This document shows positions 1 through 5,399 of a stretch of DNA of 7,141 bases, piece after piece; the stretch's first letter is position 1, and each line of letters opens with the position of its first letter. The notes beneath the pieces are model-generated. The model searched no databases and had not been told where the DNA came from. It worked only from the letters and a program-made list of their open reading frames with translations. This stretch comes from Litorimonas sp039962885 (lineage in GTDB: Bacteria; Pseudomonadota; Alphaproteobacteria; Caulobacterales; Maricaulaceae). The stretch lies in the NCBI GenBank assembly GCA_039962885.1, contig JBDVGI010000095.1, positions 1-7,141 on the forward strand, in the 5' to 3' direction. The translations under genes and the position numbers were made by a program.

Positions 1-54
1 CATATCTCTTCGAAATTTAGCCGTATGTTCGTCCGTCCAACCATCTAAAATCAT
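1..54 (-). CDS. N-terminal fragment of an unidentified protein, possibly GcrA-like (runs off left edge)
   Basis: Eighteen codons are visible, reading MILDGWTDEHTAKFRRDM, and the frame stays open to the edge. The start is well supported. An AAGGGG ribosome binding site lies six bases upstream, and an in-frame TAA two codons before the ATG rules out a longer form. The WTDE segment followed by a hydrophobic residue and two basic residues resembles the opening helix of GcrA-family cell-cycle regulators (WTDE, then a short stretch with LKK). GcrA is a sigma-70 cofactor recruited to methylated GANTC promoters. This match rests on very few residues and is only a suggestion. The gene lies downstream of priA on the same strand but is separated by about 250 bp, so it probably has its own promoter. 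Confidence 0.5.
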   Translation of the reverse strand, partial: MILDGWTDEHTAKFRRDM

Positions 55-60
55 GCTTTA

Positions 61-66
61 CCCCTT
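61..66 (-). promoter_or_regulatory. Ribosome binding site of the left-edge gene
   Basis: On the minus strand this reads AAGGGG, six bases before the ATG at 54. It is a near-consensus Shine-Dalgarno sequence and the main reason for calling a gene in the first 54 bases. Confidence 0.6.
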
Positions 67-108
67 TAGTCTCAAATAAAGCGTTAATCCGTGTACAACA
101 TCATGTTA

Positions 109-129
109 CAATTTTCACCCTTAAAATTG
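109..129. repeat. Inverted repeat CAATTTT / AAAATTG
   Basis: Seven-base perfect arms (109-115 and 123-129) flank a seven-base centre, 55-75 bp upstream of the left-edge start codon. The position suits an operator in the promoter of that gene. The arms are mostly A and T, so chance occurrence is quite possible in this AT-rich stretch. Confidence 0.4.
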
Positions 130-258
130 ATACAATCTGATCTTCTCAATATCGTGCAAAAGCTATGCCAGTTTTAGCAACGCCTCTTCATAATCGTTCT
201 GTTTTCTTACCCAGCCCTTTAGCTAGCCTTGTTAGTATCGTAAATAATCTTTCTAACA

Positions 259-273
259 TGCTTTCACAAAGCA
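259..273. repeat. Small hairpin TGCTTT / AAAGCA after priA
   Basis: Six-base arms with a three-base loop lie 31-45 bases beyond the priA stop codon. It could fold in the 3' end of the priA mRNA. No T-run follows on the minus strand, so it is not a typical intrinsic terminator. It might act as a transcript-end stabiliser, or may be incidental. Confidence 0.3.
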
Positions 274-303
274 CACCCTAAAACGGCTTCAAAAAGCTTA
301 AAC

Positions 304-2460
304 TCACATAAAGCTTTGCGGGTCGATATCAATTTTTATCTTATATTTGGTTTTTGGTCGAATTTTCTCGCGCCAAACCCGCATATATTTTGATAAGTTC
401 ACATCTAGCTCGGCTTGAATGAACAAACGTTGTCTAAATTGACCGCGCAAGCGTCCAATAGGAGCATCAGACGGGCCTAATATCTCGACCCCTTCTGCGC
501 GCGGTGCAAGGTTGACAAATTTCGTCGCCAGTTTTGACACTTCACGGTAGTCTGGCCCGCTTATAATAACTGCGGCTAACTTACCAAAAGGCGGTAAAGC
601 TAACATCTCGCGCATGGCTAACTCCACGCCAATAAACATCTCTCTATCGCCTGCAGCTAAAGCCTGCAAAGCTTCATGTTCTGGCTGATGGGTTTGTATA
701 AGGGCGCGCCCAGGCTTATCCGCTCGCCCCGCACGTCCAGCCACCTGCGCAAGCGTTTGATATGTGCGCTCTCCAGCGCGAGGATCTCCGCCCGCCAAAC
801 CAAGGTCTCCGTCAACAACCCCTACAAATGTCAAATTCGGAAAATTATGTCCCTTAACCACCATTTGCGTCCCAACAAGGATGTCAATCTGGCCCGTTTC
901 CATACGTTCCATACGCTCTTTGATCGCAAGCGGGTTACGCGTCGTATCCGAGCTGAAAATCTCTATCCGAGCCTGCGGAAAATGCTCGGCGGCTTCCTCG
1001 GCAACGCGTTCAACACCTGGGCCAATAGATGTAAGACTGTCATCAGCTTTGCAATTCGGGCACGCCTTGGGCATGGCCATAGAAAATCCCGTCAAATGAC
1101 ACATGGCTCGTCCTGTCGCTTTATGCTGCACGAGCCAACTATCTGTATCTGGACTTTTGAGCTTCTCACCGCAATTTCGGCAGATAATAAGCGGAGCATA
1201 ACCTCGGCGATTTAGATACAGCATTGCCTGTTCGCCGCGAAGATTGACTGCGTTGATGGCAGCTATTAGGGGCGCCGATAAAAACTGACCTTTCTCTGGC
1301 GGGTTATCTTTAAGGTCTACCAAATCAATTTCAGGCAATGTGACCGCGCCGGGACGTTCAGGCAAAACAATATGAGCAAATTTCCCGCTTCGGGCATTGT
1401 GCAAACTCTCAAGAGACGGCGTAGCTGAGGCCAGTACCACGGAATGCCTGCCAAGCTTGCCGCGCACCACTGCCATATCACGGGCATTATATATGACACC
1501 CTCCTCTTGCTTATAAGACGTATCATGTTCTTCATCGACGACAATCAAACCAAGCTCGGGGAACGGTAAATAGAGCGCAGATCGCGCGCCAACCACTAAT
1601 TTAGCTCGCCCTTGCGCCACTTCGCGCCAAACACGGCGGCGCGACGCATCGCCCATCGCGCTATGCCATGCCGCAGGAGCAACGCCAAAACGCGCCTCAA
1701 ACCGCGAGAGCCCTGCTTGTGTTAACGCAATTTCTGGCACAAGGATAAGCACTTGTTGTCCTTGACGAAAGGCTTGCGCGGCAGCTTCGAAATAAACTTC
1801 AGTTTTGCCTGAGCCCGTGACACCATCAAGCAAGCTGACATTAAAATCTTTAGCTTTCACCTGCGCGATTAAGTCTAACGCAGCCTCATTTTGAGACCTC
1901 GTTAGCACCCTGCCCGCAAGCTCTGGGTTTGGAATGCCAAATGGCGCGTCGACAGGACCTGATATAGTCCGAAGCCCGCCCGCTTTGGCTAAACCACTTA
2001 CGACGCCTGATGATGTCCCTGCCCGTTTTGCGATTTCACTTGCGCGCTGCGGGAACGGGCCGCCTTTTTCCAATATAGCGCGGCGCGCACTTGTCATTTG
2101 GCGCGGCAACTCTCCGCTAGGTTCATAAAGTGTGACAATTTCGCTCGGCTCAAGCGCCTTGTAAGAGCGAACAACCATCCGCAACACGTTTCCAAGCGCA
2201 GCGCCATTATACCGCGCTGTCCACGTTATAAAGTCTAGTATGACAGGCGGCAAAGGCTTGGCCGCTTTAACTTGAACTATGTCTTTTAGCTCTCGCCCTG
2301 CCTCGGCCTGACCGACACTCATGACAACGCCGAGCTTTATTTGTTTGCCAATCGGAGCGAAAACAAAGTCCCCAGCTTGCACGTCCAAGCCCGCTGGCAC
2401 TGCGTAATCAAATGCCGCTGGCACATTCACAGGAAATAATATTTGAGCATTTGGCCTCAT
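304..2460 (-). CDS. priA: Primosomal protein N' (replication restart helicase PriA)
   Basis: PriA is a superfamily 2 3'-5' DNA helicase that recognises abandoned replication forks and reloads the replisome in the cytoplasm. The 718-residue length is normal. The N-terminal DNA-binding domain starts at MRPNAQILFPVNVPAAFDYA, and a winged-helix region lies at about 120-165. The helicase core has Walker A GVTGSGKT (213-220), DEEH (309-312), SATPS (345-349) and motif VI QVAGRAGR (572-579). The zinc region keeps C427, C430, C454, C467 and C470. However, Ser436, Thr439 and Thr457 stand where the other three of the usual eight cysteines belong (see findings). The ATG at 2460 matches the family's N-terminus, though no Shine-Dalgarno sequence precedes it. 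It is divergent from the transaldolase gene 68 bp away. Identification is firm. Confidence 0.97.
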   Translation of the reverse strand: MRPNAQILFPVNVPAAFDYAVPAGLDVQAGDFVFAPIGKQIKLGVVMSVGQAEAGRELKDIVQVKAAKPLPPVILDFITWTARYNGAALGNVLRMVVRSYKALEPSEIVTLYEPSGELPRQMTSARRAILEKGGPFPQRASEIAKRAGTSSGVVSGLAKAGGLRTISGPVDAPFGIPNPELAGRVLTRSQNEAALDLIAQVKAKDFNVSLLDGVTGSGKTEVYFEAAAQAFRQGQQVLILVPEIALTQAGLSRFEARFGVAPAAWHSAMGDASRRRVWREVAQGRAKLVVGARSALYLPFPELGLIVVDEEHDTSYKQEEGVIYNARDMAVVRGKLGRHSVVLASATPSLESLHNARSGKFAHIVLPERPGAVTLPEIDLVDLKDNPPEKGQFLSAPLIAAINAVNLRGEQAMLYLNRRGYAPLIICRNCGEKLKSPDTDSWLVQHKATGRAMCHLTGFSMAMPKACPNCKADDSLTSIGPGVERVAEEAAEHFPQARIEIFSSDTTRNPLAIKERMERMETGQIDILVGTQMVVKGHNFPNLTFVGVVDGDLGLAGGDPRAGERTYQTLAQVAGRAGRADKPGRALIQTHQPEHEALQALAAGDREMFIGVELAMREMLALPPFGKLAAVIISGPDYREVSKLATKFVNLAPRAEGVEILGPSDAPIGRLRGQFRQRLFIQAELDVNLSKYMRVWREKIRPKTKYKIKIDIDPQSFM

Positions 2461-2528
2461 AGTGATTCATGTGATAGCAGAGGCTGAGCTAACTTACTGC
2501 CTTATTTATTCCTCTTTGGAGCCTTCTT
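2461..2528. promoter_or_regulatory. Divergent promoter region between priA and tal
   Basis: Both start codons face away from these 68 bp, so promoters for both genes must lie here or overlap the coding starts. A GGAG ribosome binding site for tal is at 2518-2521, seven bases before its ATG. No such site is seen for priA, which may be weakly translated or have a very short leader. A GATTC (GANTC, CcrM-type) site at 2464-2468 lies three bases from the priA ATG. No strong -35/-10 pair stands out. An AT-rich TTATTTATT at 2502-2510 is a possible -10 area for tal, but close to the start codon. Confidence 0.55.
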
Positions 2529-3182
2529 ATGAAATTTTTTGTTGATAGTGCTGACCTTGATGCGATTTCCGAACTTGCCGACATTGGTCTTGTTGACGGT
2601 GTCACAACGAATCCCTCAATTATCGCTAAATCCGGCAGAGACTTCAAAGAGGTCATCAAAGAAATTTGCGCCATTACCCAAGGCCATGTTTCCGCCGAAG
2701 TTGTCGCCACACAAGCCGAGCAGATGATTGAAGAAGGTCGTCATCTTCGTAAAATCGCTGATAATGTCTGCGTGAAACTACCGCTAACATTGGACGGGCT
2801 TAAAGCCTGCTCGACATTGTCTCGCGAAGGTACGCCAACAAATGTGACATTATGCTTCTCGCCAAACCAAGCTCTACTCGCGGCAAAATGCGGGGCCACA
2901 TATATTTCGCCTTTTATTGGACGTTTGGACGACATTGCACTCGACGGTTTAGAATTGATCGAGGACATCCGAACAATTTACGATAATTACGGCTTTGAAA
3001 CCGAAATTCTCGCCGCATCTATTCGGAACGCAAACCACGTCAAGGATTGCGCGCTTGTTGGCGCTGATGTGATGACTGCCCCGCCAGCTGTGATTAAAGG
3101 CCTAGCTAGTCACGTTTTGACCGATAAAGGTCTGGCGGCATTCCTGAAGGATTGGGATAAGACAGGCCAAAGCATTTTATAG
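2529..3182 (+). CDS. tal: Small (TalC/FSA-type) transaldolase
   Basis: This is a cytoplasmic class I aldolase-fold enzyme of the short transaldolase subfamily, usual length about 215-220 residues (217 here). It moves a dihydroxyacetone unit between sugar phosphates in the non-oxidative pentose phosphate pathway. Diagnostic segments are MKFFVDSAD at the start, GVTTNPS (24-30), VKLPLT with the Schiff-base Lys83, TNVTLCFSPNQA (104-115), SPFIGRLDD (127-135) and GADVMTAPP (178-186). The positions that separate transaldolase from fructose-6-phosphate aldolase are Glu57 (SAEV) and Phe129, both of the transaldolase type (aldolase has Gln and Tyr). I therefore predict EC 2.2.1.2 although close relatives are often labelled fsa. 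The start is fixed by GGAG seven bases upstream. It is divergent from priA and followed by the LysM lipoprotein gene 74 bp downstream on the same strand. Confidence 0.93.
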   Translation: MKFFVDSADLDAISELADIGLVDGVTTNPSIIAKSGRDFKEVIKEICAITQGHVSAEVVATQAEQMIEEGRHLRKIADNVCVKLPLTLDGLKACSTLSREGTPTNVTLCFSPNQALLAAKCGATYISPFIGRLDDIALDGLELIEDIRTIYDNYGFETEILAASIRNANHVKDCALVGADVMTAPPAVIKGLASHVLTDKGLAAFLKDWDKTGQSIL

Positions 3183-3216
3183 CCAAATTCATGTCTCAAT
3201 TAATGCTTTATAAACT

Positions 3217-3250
3217 ATAAGGCGGCATTTTTCAGGCCTTATCATAAGGC
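3217..3250. repeat. Three alternating copies of ATAAGGC in the leader of the LysM gene
   Basis: ATAAGGC occurs at 3217-3223 and 3244-3250, with its complement GCCTTAT between them at 3236-3242. The middle copy can pair with the first (seven-base stem, twelve-base loop) or with the third (GCCTT/AAGGC, five-base loop). The third copy contains the AAGG ribosome binding site of the lipoprotein gene. As DNA, 3236-3250 is also a 15-bp palindrome with one central base and could be an operator. The first pairing might alternatively be a weak end signal for tal, but no T-run follows it. Confidence 0.6.
3246..3249 (+). promoter_or_regulatory. Ribosome binding site of the LysM lipoprotein gene
   Basis: AAGG lies seven bases before the ATG at 3257. 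This spacing favours the ATG over an in-frame TTG at 3251, which would sit only one base from the site. It lies inside the third ATAAGGC copy, so access may depend on leader folding. Confidence 0.55.
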
Positions 3251-3256
3251 TTGGTT

Positions 3257-3955
3257 ATGTCGTCAAAATCCCTATCATCTCTCGTAATATTCGCAATTTA
3301 CAGCGCGGCCTTATCGGCCTGTTCGTCCGTGAGTGACAAAATTCCTGTTGTAAAAATCGAGCGGAAAAAACCACAAGTTTTACAAACACAAGATGTTAGT
3401 TACCTCTCCCCTTCTGCGATTGGTTCAGGATCAAATCTACAAAGCGCCGAAGCCGCTTTAGTTTGCGAAAATGATAACATGCGGACACGCGCAGCCGATG
3501 ATAACTATAAAAACGACTCGGCACGGGTATTAATCCTAGAAGATAATGACAATAATTCCTCACAAGTCGTTGGCGAAGCCAAAGTCAATTGCCGTGAATA
3601 TTTCGTCAATAAATCAGCTGGAATTGTCCCTGCCAATTACGGCAGTAACTATGTCTCTTCGCAGCCGCAACCTCAGCCTCAATATCAAACGCCGCGCACA
3701 ATTTCGACACCTAGACCTGCCGTGCAATCGCAGCCAGAGCCAATTCAAACACCCCGCAAAGCGACACAATCACAGCCGCAGTCACAGTCACAGTCAGGCC
3801 TGTTTTACTCAGTCAGCCGCGGCGATACGCTTTACGCGATTGCCAAACAACATTGCACATCAGTGGATGCGATCAAACGCCTCAACAATATTGACAACCC
3901 AAGAACATTGGATGTGAACACTATATTGCGTATGCCTGTCGGAAATTGCCGCTAA
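3257..3955 (+). CDS. LysM-domain lipoprotein
   Basis: This is a predicted peptidoglycan-binding envelope lipoprotein of 232 residues. The N-terminus is a short signal sequence with lipobox LSAC, Cys22 being the lipidated residue. Ser at +2 suggests outer-membrane sorting by the E. coli rule. A non-recognised region of about 30-130 contains two cysteines (Cys70, Cys112). A Gln/Pro/Ser-rich linker (about 135-180) with repeated QSQP and TPR units follows. The C-terminal LysM domain (about 183-228) starts FYSVSRGDTLYAIAKQHC and contains the typical GDTL and a late NTILRMP. Cys200 and Cys231 flank it, and together the pairs may form disulfides. LysM binds N-acetylglucosamine of peptidoglycan. No catalytic domain is seen, so it may be a tether or adaptor. 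It could be co-transcribed with tal (74-bp gap) and is convergent with the xylanase. Confidence 0.85.
   Translation: MSSKSLSSLVIFAIYSAALSACSSVSDKIPVVKIERKKPQVLQTQDVSYLSPSAIGSGSNLQSAEAALVCENDNMRTRAADDNYKNDSARVLILEDNDNNSSQVVGEAKVNCREYFVNKSAGIVPANYGSNYVSSQPQPQPQYQTPRTISTPRPAVQSQPEPIQTPRKATQSQPQSQSQSGLFYSVSRGDTLYAIAKQHCTSVDAIKRLNNIDNPRTLDVNTILRMPVGNCR
3779..3796 (+). repeat. Three tandem CAGTCA hexamers in the LysM linker
   Basis: Three perfect CAGTCA units encode Gln-Ser pairs at the end of the low-complexity linker just before the LysM domain. The unit is six bases, so copy-number change would lengthen or shorten the linker without shifting frame. Confidence 0.8.
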
Positions 3956-3960
3956 GACGA

Positions 3961-5199
3961 TTAGATCTCAAAATCTGGATCTGTAATCGCAACATAGGCC
4001 GGTTTAATATTTCCATCACGATCAAATAATAATGGATGATCAAAACGCACGTCAGGGTTAGTGTTCAGCGCGCTATCCCCGTCATGAACACCCCATAAGG
4101 TCACCGACTCGACGAATGAGCGCTCAGTTAAACCCTGAAAAACATCCCTATACAGTTGCGCTTGGCGCGCGAGTGAAGCCTCAGGCGGATTTGGCCCTAA
4201 ATCTGGCAGACAATTCGTCCCTGTTTCAAAGCAAGTCCCAGGGTCACTATACATTGTAATATCCATTTCTGTAACATGCGTAATAAGCCCTAAAAACTCA
4301 TTATTCACGGCATCAATAGATGCCAATACAGATTCTGCCGTTGTTTCAAGACGCAAATGCGTTTGATGTCCAACCCCGTCAATCGGGATGCCTCGCTCAC
4401 GAAGACGGCGTATAATATCAATCAACCATCCAAGCTTACGCGGCTCCTCGGTGTTAAAGTCATTAATGAACAATAAGGCATTTGGGTCCGCCGCGCGCGC
4501 AGCCAGAAAAGCCCAATCAATATAATCCGCATTCCCAACGGCGTCATACCATTCGGTCATTCTATCAGGGCCAACACCGTCATCCCCCCTGAACAAATCA
4601 ACTGATACAACCTCATTTACGACATCCCAAACTTGAATACGGTCTTTGAAATGCTCAACAACCGTACCAATATATGTATCCAAGCGTTGCCGAATATCAT
4701 CACGGCTGCCTTGCAAGAAATATTCAGGTGTCACTTCATGCCAGAGCAAAGCATGTCCGCGCATTGGCAAGTTATTTTCTAAGCCAAAATCGACGATTCT
4801 GTCGGCGCGTTCAAAATTAAACACCCCTTCTTCGGGTGCAATAAAGTTCATCTGCATTTCAAACTCAGGCGTCATAGCATTAAATTGCGACAAAGCCAGC
4901 TGGGTCGATATACCCATCTCATCTGTTTGCGGACTTGAAAGCGCTACGCCGATTTCAAAATTATTTTGGAACGTATCCCGCAATATTCCTTCAGACGGCG
5001 CGCCAGAGGTTGGCGGAGGCGGAGGCGGAGGCGGAGGTGGCGGTGGCGGTGGCGGCGGTGGCGGTGGCGGTGGCGGTGGCGGCGTAGTCGTCCCAGACGG
5101 CGAGGAGATCGAACCCCCAGAAGCTCCGCAAGCTGACAAAACCAATGAACTTGCACCCGCGAGTAATTTCAAGCGGTCACGTGCTGTAAATTCAATCAT
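3961..5199 (-). CDS. GH10 endo-1,4-beta-xylanase, lipoprotein with polyproline linker
   Basis: This glycoside hydrolase family 10 enzyme cleaves internal beta-1,4 bonds of xylan with retention of configuration. From the ATG at 5199 it has 412 residues. A signal peptide with lipobox LSAC (Cys24) is followed by a Ser/Thr segment, a run of 24 prolines (40-63) and the catalytic domain (about 75-405). Seen motifs are RGHALLWHEVTPEYF (148-162), WDVVNE with acid/base Glu196, INDFN (245-249), DGVGHQTHL (274-282), THVTEMD with nucleophile Glu311, and TLWGVHDGDSAL near the end. All main family signatures are present, so it should be active. Gly at +2 fits outer-membrane anchoring. The chosen start has AAGGGA seven bases upstream; a GTG at 5262 opens a longer frame but lies at the likely transcription start and would bury the signal peptide. 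No transporter or other carbohydrate gene is adjacent. Its stop faces the LysM gene with a 5-bp gap. Confidence 0.94.
   Translation of the reverse strand: MIEFTARDRLKLLAGASSLVLSACGASGGSISSPSGTTTPPPPPPPPPPPPPPPPPPPPPPPPTSGAPSEGILRDTFQNNFEIGVALSSPQTDEMGISTQLALSQFNAMTPEFEMQMNFIAPEEGVFNFERADRIVDFGLENNLPMRGHALLWHEVTPEYFLQGSRDDIRQRLDTYIGTVVEHFKDRIQVWDVVNEVVSVDLFRGDDGVGPDRMTEWYDAVGNADYIDWAFLAARAADPNALLFINDFNTEEPRKLGWLIDIIRRLRERGIPIDGVGHQTHLRLETTAESVLASIDAVNNEFLGLITHVTEMDITMYSDPGTCFETGTNCLPDLGPNPPEASLARQAQLYRDVFQGLTERSFVESVTLWGVHDGDSALNTNPDVRFDHPLLFDRDGNIKPAYVAITDPDFEI
5011..5082 (-). repeat. 72-bp CCN repeat encoding 24 consecutive prolines
   Basis: All 24 codons are CCN. They are organised largely as alternating CCG-CCA pairs in the 5' half and CCG-CCT pairs in the 3' half, which suggests expansion of six-base units by slippage. 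It separates the lipid anchor from the catalytic domain and probably forms a stiff polyproline helix holding the enzyme off the membrane. Length changes in units of three or six keep the frame. Confidence 0.95.
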
Positions 5200-5206
5200 T
5201 GTGTCA

Positions 5207-5212
5207 TCCCTT
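5207..5212 (-). promoter_or_regulatory. Ribosome binding site of the xylanase gene
   Basis: The minus strand reads AAGGGA, seven bases before the ATG at 5199. It decides between that start and the upstream GTG at 5262. Confidence 0.65.
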
Positions 5213-5270
5213 TTATGAGGCTTACATCTCTTTTCATCATTCGGAAAAAGACGTGCTCGCACATCAAGGG

Positions 5271-5277
5271 TATATAT
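5271..5277 (-). promoter_or_regulatory. Possible -10 element of the xylanase promoter
   Basis: A TATATAT run lies about 72 bases upstream of the ATG. A -10 here would start transcription near 5263, consistent with the 5199 start codon. No good -35 hexamer lies at the expected distance. TTAATC at 5297-5302 is the nearest candidate and falls within the repeat cluster, so an activator may be needed. Confidence 0.35.
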
Positions 5278-5283
5278 AGATGG

Positions 5284-5325
5284 ATTTTAAACAGCCGATT
5301 AACAGCCTAGTAATTTTAAGCAGCC
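5284..5325. repeat. Three TTAA..CAGCC direct repeats upstream of the xylanase gene
   Basis: TTAAACAGCC (5287-5296), TTAACAGCC (5299-5307) and TTAAGCAGCC (5316-5325) lie in the same orientation, 12 and 17 bp apart. The outer two extend to a shared 13-bp ATTTTAARCAGCC at 5284-5296 and 5313-5325. They lie just upstream of the possible -10 at 5271-5277. They look like binding sites for a transcription factor. The first two TTAA units are eight bases apart, one more than the CtrA consensus. Confidence 0.5.
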
Positions 5326-5366
5326 CGATCAGGCCAAAAGCCTAAAAATGTAAGCTATGGTGAATA

Positions 5367-5393
5367 AAGTCTTAAAAAATTAAAGACAGACTT
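5367..5393 (-). terminator. Weak hairpin just after the coiled-coil gene
   Basis: AAGTCT (5367-5372) and AGACTT (5388-5393) form a six-base stem with a 15-base AT-rich loop, starting seven bases after the stop codon on the minus strand. A smaller alternative stem, GTCTT (5369-5373) with AAGAC (5383-5387), overlaps it. The bases that follow read TTATTC, only a poor T-tract. It may be a weak terminator for the coiled-coil gene. Confidence 0.3.
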
Positions 5394-5399
5394 ATTCGT

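Larger units (their letters stand above)
55..303. other. Non-coding region between priA and the left-edge gene
   Basis: These 249 bases are AT-rich and I see no convincing gene in them. They must hold the end of the priA transcript and the promoter of the left-edge gene, but no clear -35/-10 pair and no hairpin with a T-run is visible. There are two small inverted repeats, listed separately. TTAA followed seven bases later by ACAA occurs twice (84-98 and 121-135). These look like degenerate CtrA-type boxes but fall short of the consensus. No GANTC site was found here. Confidence 0.6.

Noticed and set aside
84..135. Two TTAA-N7-ACAA pairs as CtrA sites upstream of the left-edge gene
   Set aside because: Only one half of each matches the consensus, and TTAA is common in this AT-rich stretch.
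676..1215. 179-codon open frame on the plus strand inside priA
   Set aside because: It lies wholly opposite well-conserved helicase and zinc-domain coding sequence, its translation resembles no protein family, and no ribosome site is seen. It is a shadow frame.
3963..3982. AGATC/GATCT inverted repeat at the convergent gene ends
   Set aside because: Five-base arms with no T-run; too weak to call a shared terminator and within the xylanase coding end.
4646..5218. 190-codon plus-strand frame with a long polyglycine run
   Set aside because: The polyglycine is the complement of the xylanase polyproline tract; the rest lies opposite conserved GH10 motifs.
5200..5262. Longer xylanase start at a GTG at 5262
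   Set aside because: It would add 21 charged residues ahead of a proper lipoprotein signal peptide. The internal ATG at 5199 has a good ribosome site and the possible -10 lies only about 10 bp upstream of the GTG.
5331..5343. Four-base hairpin AGGC/GCCT between the xylanase and coiled-coil genes
   Set aside because: The stem is too short and no T-run follows in the needed direction to call it a terminator.
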